Shown here in pieces: positions 17,722-27,830 of a stretch of 64,000 nucleotides of DNA. Origin of the DNA: an uncultured Chlorobiaceae bacterium. Lineage in GTDB: Bacteria > Bacteroidota > Chlorobiia > Chlorobiales > Chlorobiaceae. Positions within the stretch are counted from its first letter, which is position 1; each line of letters opens with the position of its first letter. The translations under genes were made by a program, and so were the position numbers. The notes under the pieces are model-generated. The model was not told the DNA's origin. It did no database searches and saw only the letters and a list, made by a program, of their open reading frames with translations. The stretch spans positions 47,686 to 111,685 of the forward strand of contig CAIRXW010000038.1 in assembly GCA_903882665.1 (NCBI GenBank), given 5' to 3'.

Positions 17722-17760
17722 AATACATACTGAAGAAAAAACACAAATACGGATTTATAG
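17722..17760. repeat. Flanking direct repeat, right copy
   Basis: aatacatactgaagaaaaaacacaaatacggatttatag; 32/39 ungapped match to 15777-15815. Confidence 0.55.
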
Positions 17761-18216
17761 GAATTCAGATAATGAGCATGAGTGTACCAAGCCTGATCGA
17801 TCATAACAAAAGTTGATCATGTAAAGCACTTTAATAAATATCATTACGTTGTTTACTTTACATAACTAATATTATACAACAAATCGCAGTAAATATAAAC
17901 AGCTATTCTGCGGTTAACTTTTTTCAAGTTTCATGTCCGGGTTTATCCGTCACCTGATTTGGTTTGGTTTTGTCGCCACTTTGGCAAACGCGTTGTTATC
18001 ACGATCTAAATTGAATCCGAGGCGCAACACGTTGTCCTTAACATATCCGGCACATATCTTTTTGCACGACAAATGAAAATTATTCCAATCACTCTTGAGT
18101 TACGCCATTAATATTTATGAGCCGAGCTGAAGTTCCGCGTTCCCGGATTGCTAATGTAGAAACTCCAAAGTACACCAATACAGGCATCGTAAGCCTGATC
18201 TTAAGAATATATTCCA

Positions 18217-20097
18217 TTAATGTTTGCGGCTCATTATCAGAACCATATTCCCATATAACTCATGAATCACCACCTTATCCTGGTTCTGAGAAAAGGAGAT
18301 GTTAGATGGAATGGATGAGGTAACATGAAACCCTGAAGGTACACTTAAGGTCAGTCCTTGAATTTTTTGGGGCGCGTTGATTGAAACCCTTAAGCCGGTA
18401 GCGGTGGTCTTGACATCAACTCCCACATCATCTCTGGCAGACCAGAATGCCCCAAACTCACGCAACGCACCAAACCACGCCCTTTCATGATTAGCTTTTA
18501 TAAATTTCCGCTCGTATTCTAACTTCTCCCCGGTGTCATCGGGGTGAATTAATATTACAAAGAGGCCGCCATACTCAGCTAATCTATCTGCAATATCAAT
18601 GCTACTTTGGAAACGATCAACAAGACTTGGCGTCTCCTGATCCTCGATGGTTACCGGGAATTCAAATATATTGGTTTGAAAATTTTGGCGCAAATTATTG
18701 GATAATCTAAAGGGAAGGTGGGTTAATGCATTATTGGCAGTCACAGAAGAATCATATTTATAACCTGTAGCTTCAAGCATTTGCGATAAAGTTGAAGGAA
18801 TCCTTAAGTAACCTGCCCTAAAACTTTCCACCTGAAACCCAGGAAGAACTTGTTCCAGTAAAAATCTACTAACACGTAACTCACCAAAAACAGATGCATT
18901 ATCGGTATGCTTCTTATCCCGTATATAAGGACGGTATTCGGGGTACACTTCATCGCCGACACCAAGTGGCATCGTATTAAAAAGCAAAGAATGGGAAACC
19001 GAGTGACTGGCTATCTCCATGCCCATAGATCGCAAGCTCGCCAAATAGGGAATAGTTTCATTGTTAAAAAATGCAAAATCATTCCAGTCTTTAGTATATT
19101 TTGTTTGGACAAAATAAGTGGCTTTGATGTCCAAAGATCGCTCCAGTTTTGCATATTCCACCGCATTCTTGAACGCCGGACCGTAATCAATGTCGTGGGT
19201 CATGATAGCCGTCAGGAGCTTGCCTTCAGGTACAGTATTTAAGGTTACGGCGACAGGCTCACGAGCTTTATATATCTCCTTTATCAGGCGTAAAAATACA
19301 TCCAGGGTGGGTTCATAGCCATCGACGTAAGTACGAGATACCTCCATCCTGTTATTGTAACCCGTAAGCAATAAGAAACCCAGGTCAACACCAAATGCAT
19401 AGGTCATCCCGGTCCCAATTGAATGGGTGATGATGGCAGCCGTACCATCTTCAAATTGTGCGACCTGATCTGTTGGATTGAGGTATCCCATGCTTACAGA
19501 AGCGTATTGGCTGGAAGCTTTGCTGGAAAATGGAAATACTCTTTCATGCGGATCTTGAAATATTTTTGTCATTGAATTTGAGGAACTGAGCGAAATTTGA
19601 TGCCTTGAATTCGACTGAATAGCTTGCGCAAAACCAAATACCCGCTTTAGATCATCTTTTACCATAATTCCAATAAGCGTTCCTCCTGATGCTGGAAATG
19701 CTGAGAGCGCGCTCATTTCCTCATGAGTTAAATCCACGGATGAGGCCCCTGGATAGACCAAAACTACTTTGTGACGTAGCGCTTCACGGTAGTCGCGAGT
19801 CACTCGAAATGGTATTCCAATGCTTTTTAATCCATGCGCCAAGCCCAGCCAGGCAGAGTCTGTATTGAATAAAAGAACAGCCAATCGACTATTTTCACCA
19901 CGATTAAAGTCTTCCCACTTTGTTTGGTCTGGAGGTGGAAGTTTTGAGATTGAGCCGGGGCCATGAACCCCAGGAAAAATATGTTCTGACTCTTGATTAT
20001 GAAAATCTTTAAGAGCATAGATTGCTATCGCAAGAGATAAAACAACCGCTGAAAGCTTAAGACCAATGCTCATTTTGCGCGACTGATGCTTTGACAT
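18217..20097 (-). CDS. Membrane-anchored polysaccharide deacetylase-like protein
   Basis: N-terminal TM; LLTAIMTHDIDYGPAFKNAVEYAKLERSLDIKATYFVQ..MGMEIASHSVSHS resembles NodB/polysaccharide deacetylase motifs. Confidence 0.7.
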   Translation of the reverse strand: MSKHQSRKMSIGLKLSAVVLSLAIAIYALKDFHNQESEHIFPGVHGPGSISKLPPPDQTKWEDFNRGENSRLAVLLFNTDSAWLGLAHGLKSIGIPFRVTRDYREALRHKVVLVYPGASSVDLTHEEMSALSAFPASGGTLIGIMVKDDLKRVFGFAQAIQSNSRHQISLSSSNSMTKIFQDPHERVFPFSSKASSQYASVSMGYLNPTDQVAQFEDGTAAIITHSIGTGMTYAFGVDLGFLLLTGYNNRMEVSRTYVDGYEPTLDVFLRLIKEIYKAREPVAVTLNTVPEGKLLTAIMTHDIDYGPAFKNAVEYAKLERSLDIKATYFVQTKYTKDWNDFAFFNNETIPYLASLRSMGMEIASHSVSHSLLFNTMPLGVGDEVYPEYRPYIRDKKHTDNASVFGELRVSRFLLEQVLPGFQVESFRAGYLRIPSTLSQMLEATGYKYDSSVTANNALTHLPFRLSNNLRQNFQTNIFEFPVTIEDQETPSLVDRFQSSIDIADRLAEYGGLFVILIHPDDTGEKLEYERKFIKANHERAWFGALREFGAFWSARDDVGVDVKTTATGLRVSINAPQKIQGLTLSVPSGFHVTSSIPSNISFSQNQDKVVIHELYGNMVLIMSRKH

Positions 20098-20154
20098 ATT
20101 TTCTTTTTCTTAGCAGTTATTATCTCACGCATGATTACCACCGTAAAGAAGGTA

Positions 20155-20700
20155 TCATTTCGTGTCACTTTGGACAAATTTGCTGTGCATGTCGCTGGTC
20201 AGCGATTCAATATGCTGGCTGAGCTCTTTAACGAGTTCAGTCAGTTGCGTATTCTGTTGAAGCAACACAAGCAGTTGTTCTGACTGTTGCACGGCAAGGG
20301 TCTGGCGCTCTTCGCTTGCTTTGGCAAGTGCTTCCCGGTGTTGTGCGTCGGCGTCAGCATGCGCCTTGTCGCGGTCGGCTTGTCGAGTCTGTGCAAGCAG
20401 AATAAGCGGGGCTGCATAGGCTGCCTGGAGGCTGAAGGCTAAATTGAGCAAGATAAAGGGGTAAAGATCAAACCTGGCAAAACCAGTGGCGTTCAGGCTT
20501 ATCCAGATGGCGACGATGACCGTCTGACCGACAAGAAACACAGGTGTTCCAAAAAATCGGGCAAAAGCCTCCGCTTTGAGTGAGAACCAGTCGTCACCGA
20601 AAACTGAGCCAAGATGAATATGTGGAAAATGGAATCGGAAGTAATTGTTTGGCACTTCGGTGGTTGGGGTCGTATCCGGTTGTTTTGAGATGGTTTCCAT
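20155..20700 (-). CDS. DUF1003-family membrane protein
   Basis: FARFFGTPVFLVGQTVIVAIWISLN..FDLYPFILLNLAFSLQAAYAAPLILLAQTRQADRDK; start chosen at METISK. Confidence 0.85.
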   Translation of the reverse strand: METISKQPDTTPTTEVPNNYFRFHFPHIHLGSVFGDDWFSLKAEAFARFFGTPVFLVGQTVIVAIWISLNATGFARFDLYPFILLNLAFSLQAAYAAPLILLAQTRQADRDKAHADADAQHREALAKASEERQTLAVQQSEQLLVLLQQNTQLTELVKELSQHIESLTSDMHSKFVQSDTK

Positions 20701-20723
20701 ACAATCTCCTTTGTTTAAATAAG

Positions 20724-20757
20724 AAACCCGGACAAAACTTGCGTCCTGTCCGGGTTT
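20724..20757 (-). terminator. Rho-independent terminator downstream of the RRM gene
   Basis: Stem AAACCCGGACA / TGTCCGGGTTT. Confidence 0.75.
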
Positions 20758-20779
20758 TTGGTAAAAATAGCCGAAAAGC

Positions 20780-21067
20780 TTAGTAGCGATCTCTTCTTGG
20801 CGACCTTTCTTCGCGAGGTCTTTCTTCGCGAGGTTTCGCTTCATTCACCGTTACGGTGCGGCCATTCAAATCTTTGCCGTTCATAGATTCGATAGCTTCA
20901 CGAGCTTCACTGTCCTTAGGCATTTCAACAAATCCAAAACCCTTGGAGCGGCCTGAAAACTTGTCGTTGATAATGCTCGCGTTTGCAACCTCTCCAAACT
21001 CGGAGAAAGCATCACGAAGATCATCCTCAGAAACAGTATAAGCCAAATTACCGATGTAAATATTCAT
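20780..21067 (-). CDS. RRM-type RNA-binding protein
   Basis: MNIYIGNLAYTVSEDDLRDAFSEFGEVANASIINDKFSGRSKGFGFVEMPKDSEAREAI (RNP1/RNP2) plus Arg/Glu-rich tail; start at MNIYIGNL. Confidence 0.95.
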   Translation of the reverse strand: MNIYIGNLAYTVSEDDLRDAFSEFGEVANASIINDKFSGRSKGFGFVEMPKDSEAREAIESMNGKDLNGRTVTVNEAKPREERPREERSPRRDRY

Positions 21068-21357
21068 TTTTAATATCAGTGTACATGTGCATTGATAGAG
21101 AGAGATACCTGCAAGTAACCAAAGCACAAATTACTTGAATAGCGATCAGCCAACCATTGACTGAATTCTATATCAAGTTTAACGTAATTACCGGCCGTTT
21201 TCAAACATAAAATGCATTGAGTGAATTATTTCTGAAATATTTTATCCAGGCGAGGCGCATACCGGTTGTAAAAATTGATGCTAAAGAATTAAAAAAAAAT
21301 GCGTTACATCAATTTTTTCAAAAAATCAAGAATGTCGAGCCTATTTCGGACAGACAA

Positions 21358-21391
21358 AAAAAAGGCAGGAATTGTGGTTCCTGCCTTTTTT
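21358..21391 (-). terminator. Rho-independent terminator downstream of aclA
   Basis: AAAAAAGGCAGGAA-TTGTGG-TTCCTGCCTTTTTT. Confidence 0.85.
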
Positions 21392-21435
21392 AATACCAAA
21401 AGCATGGCGCTCAATGGCGGATAATCATGAATAGA

Positions 21436-23268
21436 CTACTTTTTTTCTGGTACTTCGCGCTCTTCCTTGACGGCATAGTTGATCAGATAGTCGTAGAGCC
21501 TGATAAGGCGCGAATTCTGATTGTTCTGATCGATCCAGTGACCAATCATACCGATGGTACGAGCCAGAACGAAGAAGCCGTTGAGTGAGTATTCCGGGAA
21601 GTCAAGATCCACAAGAATGCAGCCGATGGTGCCGTCTACGTTCAGGATGAGGTTATCCTTCTTGGCTGTGGTAATCTTTTCGACCTGAAGTGCATAGTCG
21701 AGGCAAGGGGTATGCAGCGTCGTCTGCTTTGTAACGTATTCAACCAGATATTTTACCCGTTTATCCGGATTTTTGACGCTCTTCACCCTGTGGCCGATGC
21801 CCGGAACCGGACCGACATTCTGCTTCATCCAGTTCAGAAATCCCGGGATATCATTCGGATACTCCTTGACGCCGTACTTGAAATATTTTCCGGCATTGGT
21901 AACTGCGCCGCCGAATCTTGGCCCGATCATGGTCATGCCTGCAGAGACCGCCTGTGGCAGGTCGATTCCTGCACATGCGGCAATAATGGCGCCGAATGCG
22001 CCGGAAACTGCCGGGCCGTGGTCGGCTGAAATCATGATAATGCGTTTGATGATTTCAGACTCTTCTTTTGATGGAAGTTTTTTGTTCCACAAAAGACCGA
22101 TAACGTCCTCGATGCCATATCCTTTCTCGCACAGTTCTGATGCGGCATAGCCAACGTAACGGGGCTCTTCTCCACGGTCGTCAGAAATGGTGGTACGAAT
22201 AAGGGGTTCGACAATGACGTCGCCCTGCTTCATGACCTCCTGAACACTCGGAGGAAGTGCTGGAAGGAGTGCCTCCTCAAGTTCTGCTTCCGGTTTTATC
22301 ACGCCACTCTTGAGCAACTCCTGGTAAACTTGCTTGATCGCCTTGCTGAGTCCACCGAAGGTCTCGGGAACAACGGCTCCAGCTTCCCGCAGTGCATTGA
22401 TTTTCGAGCGTGCTGATCCAAGCCCTTTTTTACCCTCTTTTGCACCGGCATGTCCGAATTTCATTCCCTGGGGAAGTACATCCTGGCAGGTTCCACCGAT
22501 TGAAGCGATCACTTTAATGCGTCGTATCTCTTTGCCGAGCCATTCAGCAGCCTCTTCTTCAAGCGTTCCGCCAACCTCTCCGATGATAACGACAGCCTTG
22601 GTGTCTGGATCGTTTTCAAACATATTGAGGTAGGTGACGAAGTCCGTACCTGGATAGGAGTCTCCGCCGATAGCTACGGCCGAAGTGATTCCATTACCAT
22701 TCTGGGCACAGAGCCACATCGCTTCGTTCGAAAGTCCGCCTGACTTGGTGATGACACCAAATGAACCTGGACGGTAAAGGTTACAAAGTTTCAGGTTTTT
22801 AAACTCTCCACCAATAACGCCAAGGCGACACTCTCCTGCCGACATGATACCAATCGAGGATGGTCCGTTGAAAATTTTGCCTTTCTCAATTGCATACTTG
22901 CGCAGTCGTTTGGCATCTTTTTCCGGAACCCCTTCGGTAATCATGGTCACAAGCTTGATCCCTTTTGCATCAAGCGCCTCTTTTGCTGACTGGTATGCAC
23001 GGGATGCGCCGATATAGATAAGCGCGGTATTGATTTGAGGGTTCTCCTCAAGAGCTTTTTCGAGCGAGGAGTAAACAGTAACATTGTTCAGCTCCCCTCC
23101 CCGGTAAATCTCTTTCTGCTGGCCCTCTTCCGGCGGGTAAACAAACGCCTGCACCGTCAGCGACCGGTTAATCAGAAAGTCGAACTGAGCCATCCGCCTT
23201 GCAGCATTCACTCCAGCAATACCGCCAATGATGACCGCTCGTGTATCCTTATTTGCTAAAATACTCAC
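21436..23268 (-). CDS. aclA: ATP-citrate lyase large subunit (succinyl-CoA ligase/citrate synthase-like)
   Basis: YRPGSFGVITKSGGLSNE, KFGHAGAKEGKKGLGSARSKI, C-terminal citrate synthase-like VGPVPGIGHRVKSVKNPDKRV. Confidence 0.93.
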   Translation of the reverse strand: MSILANKDTRAVIIGGIAGVNAARRMAQFDFLINRSLTVQAFVYPPEEGQQKEIYRGGELNNVTVYSSLEKALEENPQINTALIYIGASRAYQSAKEALDAKGIKLVTMITEGVPEKDAKRLRKYAIEKGKIFNGPSSIGIMSAGECRLGVIGGEFKNLKLCNLYRPGSFGVITKSGGLSNEAMWLCAQNGNGITSAVAIGGDSYPGTDFVTYLNMFENDPDTKAVVIIGEVGGTLEEEAAEWLGKEIRRIKVIASIGGTCQDVLPQGMKFGHAGAKEGKKGLGSARSKINALREAGAVVPETFGGLSKAIKQVYQELLKSGVIKPEAELEEALLPALPPSVQEVMKQGDVIVEPLIRTTISDDRGEEPRYVGYAASELCEKGYGIEDVIGLLWNKKLPSKEESEIIKRIIMISADHGPAVSGAFGAIIAACAGIDLPQAVSAGMTMIGPRFGGAVTNAGKYFKYGVKEYPNDIPGFLNWMKQNVGPVPGIGHRVKSVKNPDKRVKYLVEYVTKQTTLHTPCLDYALQVEKITTAKKDNLILNVDGTIGCILVDLDFPEYSLNGFFVLARTIGMIGHWIDQNNQNSRLIRLYDYLINYAVKEEREVPEKK

Positions 23269-23329
23269 GATTCTTACGGTTTATAAGTTAGAAGTTTCTC
23301 TTTGGGGTTCCTGCGATACCGCCTTGCTG

Positions 23330-24526
23330 TTATGAATTCAGGGCAAGGTCAACAATATCGGTCATAGGCATGCTGCGATCGTAAACATGGATGTCGAATC
23401 CTTCTTCTTGCAGCTTTTTCATTGCGGCAAGTCCCTGGTTTTCATTCGGTCCACCGCGTCTGACCCAAATTTGCACATTTTCAAGATACCCTTTCGATTT
23501 GCTCTCACGGAATCCGTTGATAATGCCGCTGAAGGTCGCCTTGACATCAGTGAAATTGGCTATGGCACCGCCGACAATAATATGTTTGATATGGGGAAGT
23601 CGGCAGATAGTCTCTGTCAGAGCCTCTACTGCCCAGTCCGGAGGATCACCGGAATATTCTGCGTAATTGGCAATGGAACCACCTCTGGCGACCACAGCAT
23701 CAGAATAAAAGACCGAAGCGCCACCGCCAGCCGTAAGCAGTGCAATGTCTCCACCCGGCACTTCAACCAGCTTGACCGATCCCTTGATACGGGCATCGAT
23801 ATCCATGATCTGCTGTTCAGCTTCAGTGTAAGAGCGTCCGATTTCGGAAACCGGTTTAAAATCCCAGTCAGCATGACGGAAGCGAGCGTCCCAATCAATG
23901 TTCATGACAGCATCAAGTGCAGCAAAGCGCATGTCACTCTTGCGTATGACAAGCGGATTGATTTCAATCGACTGTGCGTCTTCATCTTCAAAACAGAGAA
24001 TAAGACGTGATGCAATTTTAGCGACACGCTCAGCGATCTCACCCGTGAAACCAGCTTCATGGGCTGCTTCGGTAATACTTTCAAGAGTCGGCGTTTCATC
24101 AAGAGGAATGAAAAGCCGCTTTACGGTATCCCAGTTCTCTTCGATATCCACACCACCCTTGTTGGAAAGGAGAAGCTCGCTTCCGTCGCGGTTACCGGCA
24201 ATGGATAAATAGTACTCCTCATCATGGTCAAGCATCTCGGCAACAATAACCTGATGAACAACCGATGTACCGATTTCGCGTCCAATCATCTCTTTTGCTG
24301 CGTCATAAGCCTCGTCAAGATTCAGTCCAAGCTTGACCAGTCCGAGCTTGAATCGCCCTCCGATAGCTTCATGAGCTTTCACAACGAGTTTTGATTCTCT
24401 CAACCATTTATTAGCTTCCCCAAGCTGCGCAAGGCGGTCGGGATCCATGATAACAACATAATTTGGCACAGGAATGCCCCATTTGTTGAATAGTTTCATG
24501 GCTGGCCCTTCAAGTATCTTAGCCAT
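23330..24526 (-). CDS. aclB: ATP-citrate lyase small subunit (ATP-grasp)
   Basis: AKILEGPAMKLFNKWGIPVPNYVV, ATP-grasp/succinyl-CoA-synthetase-beta-like; immediately upstream of aclA. Confidence 0.92.
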   Translation of the reverse strand: MAKILEGPAMKLFNKWGIPVPNYVVIMDPDRLAQLGEANKWLRESKLVVKAHEAIGGRFKLGLVKLGLNLDEAYDAAKEMIGREIGTSVVHQVIVAEMLDHDEEYYLSIAGNRDGSELLLSNKGGVDIEENWDTVKRLFIPLDETPTLESITEAAHEAGFTGEIAERVAKIASRLILCFEDEDAQSIEINPLVIRKSDMRFAALDAVMNIDWDARFRHADWDFKPVSEIGRSYTEAEQQIMDIDARIKGSVKLVEVPGGDIALLTAGGGASVFYSDAVVARGGSIANYAEYSGDPPDWAVEALTETICRLPHIKHIIVGGAIANFTDVKATFSGIINGFRESKSKGYLENVQIWVRRGGPNENQGLAAMKKLQEEGFDIHVYDRSMPMTDIVDLALNS

Positions 24527-24636
24527 ACTATCGGATTTTGTATGTTAATGGGTAGAAACACTGCACAGAAAAGTGCAAGATTTTAAGTTAACTAAATATT
24601 TATTTGTTCCAATAGTTTCACAAATAAACGATCCTT

Positions 24637-25488
24637 ATGAATAATTTTCTGCTTTGGTGGCAGTCGTTGCCCTCACAGATGAATCCTGTGATCTTTTCCG
24701 CCGGTACATTTGCCATTCGCTGGTATGGCATGATGTATGTCATTGCCTTCGGAGTCGTCTATCTGCTGAGCCGTTATCGCATCGAGAGTGAAAAGCTTCC
24801 TTTTGAGCGCTCCTTTGTCGGTGATGGACTGACCTGGGCTATGGTTGGTGTTGTGCTGGGTGGTCGTCTGGGCTATATCCTTTTCTATGGATTAGGCTCT
24901 TTTCTTGCCGATCCTCTCGGCACGCTTATACCCTTTGTCTTTTCTCCGGGAGGATGTCGTTTTTCCGGCATTACCGGTATGTCCTATCATGGAGGGGTTA
25001 TCGGAGTCATTCTCGCACTTTTGCTCTTTACCCGCTCGCAGAAAAGAGGGTTTTTTGAAACATTTGACCTTTATATCCCGGCCATACCTCTTGGCTATAC
25101 CTTCGGTCGTCTTGGCAACTTCATCAACGGCGAACTCTATGGACGGGTGACCGATTCGGCATTCGGCATGTATTTCCCGCTTGCTCCTGCCTGGCAACTT
25201 CGCCATCCTTCTCAGCTTTATGAAGCATTTTTCGAAGGGATTGTGCTTTTTGTTGTCTTATGGTTCCTGCGTAAAAAATCCCCGTTTCCGGGGTTTCTCT
25301 CAGCAGTCTACCTCTTCGGTTACGGATTTGTCCGCTTTTTTATTGAATACGTGCGTGAACCTGATGCCCAGCTCGGCTTTGTCTTCCTGAATTTTTCGAT
25401 GGGTCAGGTGCTCTGTTTCATCATGATGATTGCTGGTGTGGCGGTGTTTCTCTTCAACAAGCCTTCGGCCCGCTCAACGGGAATGTAG
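24637..25488 (+). CDS. lgt: Prolipoprotein diacylglyceryl transferase
   Basis: GGRLGYILFYGL, MSYHGGVIGVI, GRLGNFINGELYGRVTD, RHPSQLYEAFFEG, FIEYVREPDAQLG. Confidence 0.96.
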   Translation: MNNFLLWWQSLPSQMNPVIFSAGTFAIRWYGMMYVIAFGVVYLLSRYRIESEKLPFERSFVGDGLTWAMVGVVLGGRLGYILFYGLGSFLADPLGTLIPFVFSPGGCRFSGITGMSYHGGVIGVILALLLFTRSQKRGFFETFDLYIPAIPLGYTFGRLGNFINGELYGRVTDSAFGMYFPLAPAWQLRHPSQLYEAFFEGIVLFVVLWFLRKKSPFPGFLSAVYLFGYGFVRFFIEYVREPDAQLGFVFLNFSMGQVLCFIMMIAGVAVFLFNKPSARSTGM

Positions 25489-25521
25489 GAGTACCTCTTC
25501 CCCGCTGACGAAAAATCGGGG

Positions 25522-26163
25522 TCAGGCTTTTGGTTTCCGCAGAAAGATGTACCCCGTGAGGGCAATGAGCGCAGCAGCAACTCCCCAGATAAATAGCGCA
25601 AACCCCGATCCGCCCTCGTACATGCTGAAAATTCCGAAGAGAAAAAAGATGACCGCGGCCCCGATTTTTATGATGTTTTCAGGGAGTCGCGCTCCGAGCA
25701 TTTTTCCTGCAATAATTGCCAGCCCATCCGAAATCACCATTCCGATGGTTGAGCCGAGCCAGACCGGCAGAAAGGGATGTGTTGAAGCAAGGGTGATGGT
25801 GGAGAGCATGGTTTTGTCGCCAAGCTCAGCCATGAAGAAAGTTGAAAAGACCAGCCAGAAGGGGTTTATGCCGGTTTTGCAACTTTTTTCGTCGTCATCA
25901 AGCGTGTCTCCGCGAAGTGTCCAGAAACCGAAAGCAATAAAGGCAATACCGGCCACGAATTTGATCCACTCTGTCGGCAGTTTGTCGCCGATAAACCATC
26001 CAATGCCTGCCGAAAAAACGTGAATGGCAAGCGTTGCCCAGAAAATCCCCCATAATACAACGCTGGTATTGTAACAGGTTGCAAGCGTCAGGGCTACAAG
26101 CTGGGTTTTATCTCCAAGTTCAGCCAGAAAAATCATGACCAGCGATAGCCAGAATGCGTCCAT
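25522..26163 (-). CDS. GDT1/UPF0016 (TMEM165) family transporter
   Basis: Two E-x-G-D-(K/R)-(T/S) motifs: [10 protein letters not shown] and [10 protein letters not shown] in TM repeats. Confidence 0.93.
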   Translation of the reverse strand: MDAFWLSLVMIFLAELGDKTQLVALTLATCYNTSVVLWGIFWATLAIHVFSAGIGWFIGDKLPTEWIKFVAGIAFIAFGFWTLRGDTLDDDEKSCKTGINPFWLVFSTFFMAELGDKTMLSTITLASTHPFLPVWLGSTIGMVISDGLAIIAGKMLGARLPENIIKIGAAVIFFLFGIFSMYEGGSGFALFIWGVAAALIALTGYIFLRKPKA

Positions 26164-26419
26164 TGATGAGTGGGGTTAGAGGTAGAAAATGAAACAACAA
26201 GTATAGGGGAATGGAGCGGGAGGTGCAAGCAGAAAAAAACAGAGCCAATGCGTTACTGAAATAAACGCAAAAAGACTCACGTTACATGAGTCCTTCTGCG
26301 TCTGGCGGATGCTTGAGCAAAAACCTTCTTTATTGATTATTTCCTGATTTCAAATAAAAGAAGGATTCCCGCATCAAAGTCCATGGCACCACATTTGCGC
26401 ATCATCGGATCAAGATGGC

Positions 26420-26593
26420 TCAGTCTTCAATCTTTTTGTTCAGTGAATCCTCCGCTTCAGCCCAGTCTTCCTTGTCCGCTCCCTGTTGTTTCCCTTTCGC
26501 TTCCCACAAGTGATAGGCTGCAAGTTTGATCTGCTCCTCCCGCTCTTTCTGTGGCAGCGACTGTTCTGCCGTTTTGTTTGATCCGTTTGACAT
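26420..26593 (-). CDS. DUF2934-like small protein
   Basis: EEQIKLAAYHLWEAKGKQQGADKEDWAEAEDSL. Confidence 0.7.
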   Translation of the reverse strand: MSNGSNKTAEQSLPQKEREEQIKLAAYHLWEAKGKQQGADKEDWAEAEDSLNKKIED

Positions 26594-26943
26594 GGCTTTT
26601 TCGAAATTATGGTTGAACAAAAACTAAAAACAACATTACCTTCAAAAAATAACAATCATTTTTACTTGAAAATTCACAAAAAAAACACGGTTACATTTTT
26701 TTTTCAAGAACTGACTTTTTTTGTTGTCATGACTGCTGTCATGAGCTCGAAAAGGCAGCCAAATGGTTTTCGCAAAAATCAGGGTTTTTCACGCTTCATT
26801 AATCCCCGGACTGATGAAAAGAGGTTTCAGTAACAGAGGAATTCTGCTAAATTAAACGTAGGACGTCCTGTATCAGAGAGTAGATTGTCGCTGCTGCCGT
26901 TTGGTGACATCAACTTTTTTTCGATAAAATAATTGAAAGGAGA

Positions 26944-27723
26944 TTGCTCATGGCAAAGATTTTTTCGCTGATTATCTCTGTTATCATTATGATTTCTTTG
27001 TTAACAGTCCGGGCCGAATCAAAATCAGCTTCTCTCAAACTGGATCCCCAAGTCACCCTTGGTACCTATAAGGGGCTGGTTGAAAATCATTTGGGCGGTG
27101 TTTTGCGGACGGCAAGGGTAATTACATTGACTTCAGAAGCACAGTCGGCCAAGTGGCAATCAGTCAAACCCTTGCTTGATCGTTTCAGCAATGACCTTGC
27201 TACCGATGCAACGGTGTGGTTTGTGCTGCCGGATGGCAGTTATTTCTCAACAGAAACCGGAGGAATAAGCGATCAGAATTTGAAGGATCGCAACTATTTC
27301 CCGAAACTCATGTCGGGTCAGGACGTTTTGGGCGACCTGGTGATAAGCAAATCGACCGGTCACCGCTCGATAATTGTTGCCAGTCCAGTGATGGTGAATG
27401 GAAAAGTTGTTGCGGCCGTTGGCGTCTCCGTAAGTGTCCGTTTGCTGTCAGGACTTCTTGAATCGAATACAAAATTGCCGGATAACGCCTATTTCTATGC
27501 CCTCGACTCTGCTACCAGGATCGTTCTGCACAGAAATGTGGATCGCATGTTCAAGAGCGTCAGTGATGTGGGTGACGAGAGCCTTGGGGATGCATTCAAA
27601 ACCATTATGACCAAGGATCAGGGGGGCTTCAACTACACGCTACACGGCAAGAAAATGACGTCGATATTCCAGAAATCAACCCTTTTGGGATGGTATTTCT
27701 TTATTGCACAGGAACGGAAGTGA
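26944..27723 (+). CDS. Exported Cache/PDC-like sensor domain protein without output domain
   Basis: Signal peptide; LATDATVWFVLPDGSYFSTETGGISDQNLKDRNYFPKLMSGQDVLGDLVISKSTGHRSIIVASPVM resembles Cache domains. Confidence 0.75.
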   Translation: MLMAKIFSLIISVIIMISLLTVRAESKSASLKLDPQVTLGTYKGLVENHLGGVLRTARVITLTSEAQSAKWQSVKPLLDRFSNDLATDATVWFVLPDGSYFSTETGGISDQNLKDRNYFPKLMSGQDVLGDLVISKSTGHRSIIVASPVMVNGKVVAAVGVSVSVRLLSGLLESNTKLPDNAYFYALDSATRIVLHRNVDRMFKSVSDVGDESLGDAFKTIMTKDQGGFNYTLHGKKMTSIFQKSTLLGWYFFIAQERK

Positions 27724-27830
27724 TCAATTGAACAAGAAAATTTTTGAAATCTCAAGGAATTATCCTGAACTTGCGACCCTGTATGAGCCGTAAGATAGAG
27801 TAACGTATTTTAAAAAAAAGAGAATAAGAT

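Noticed and set aside
23387-24010. 207-aa plus-strand ORF opposite aclB
   Set aside because: Shadow ORF of a clear ATP-grasp CDS; composition not protein-like.
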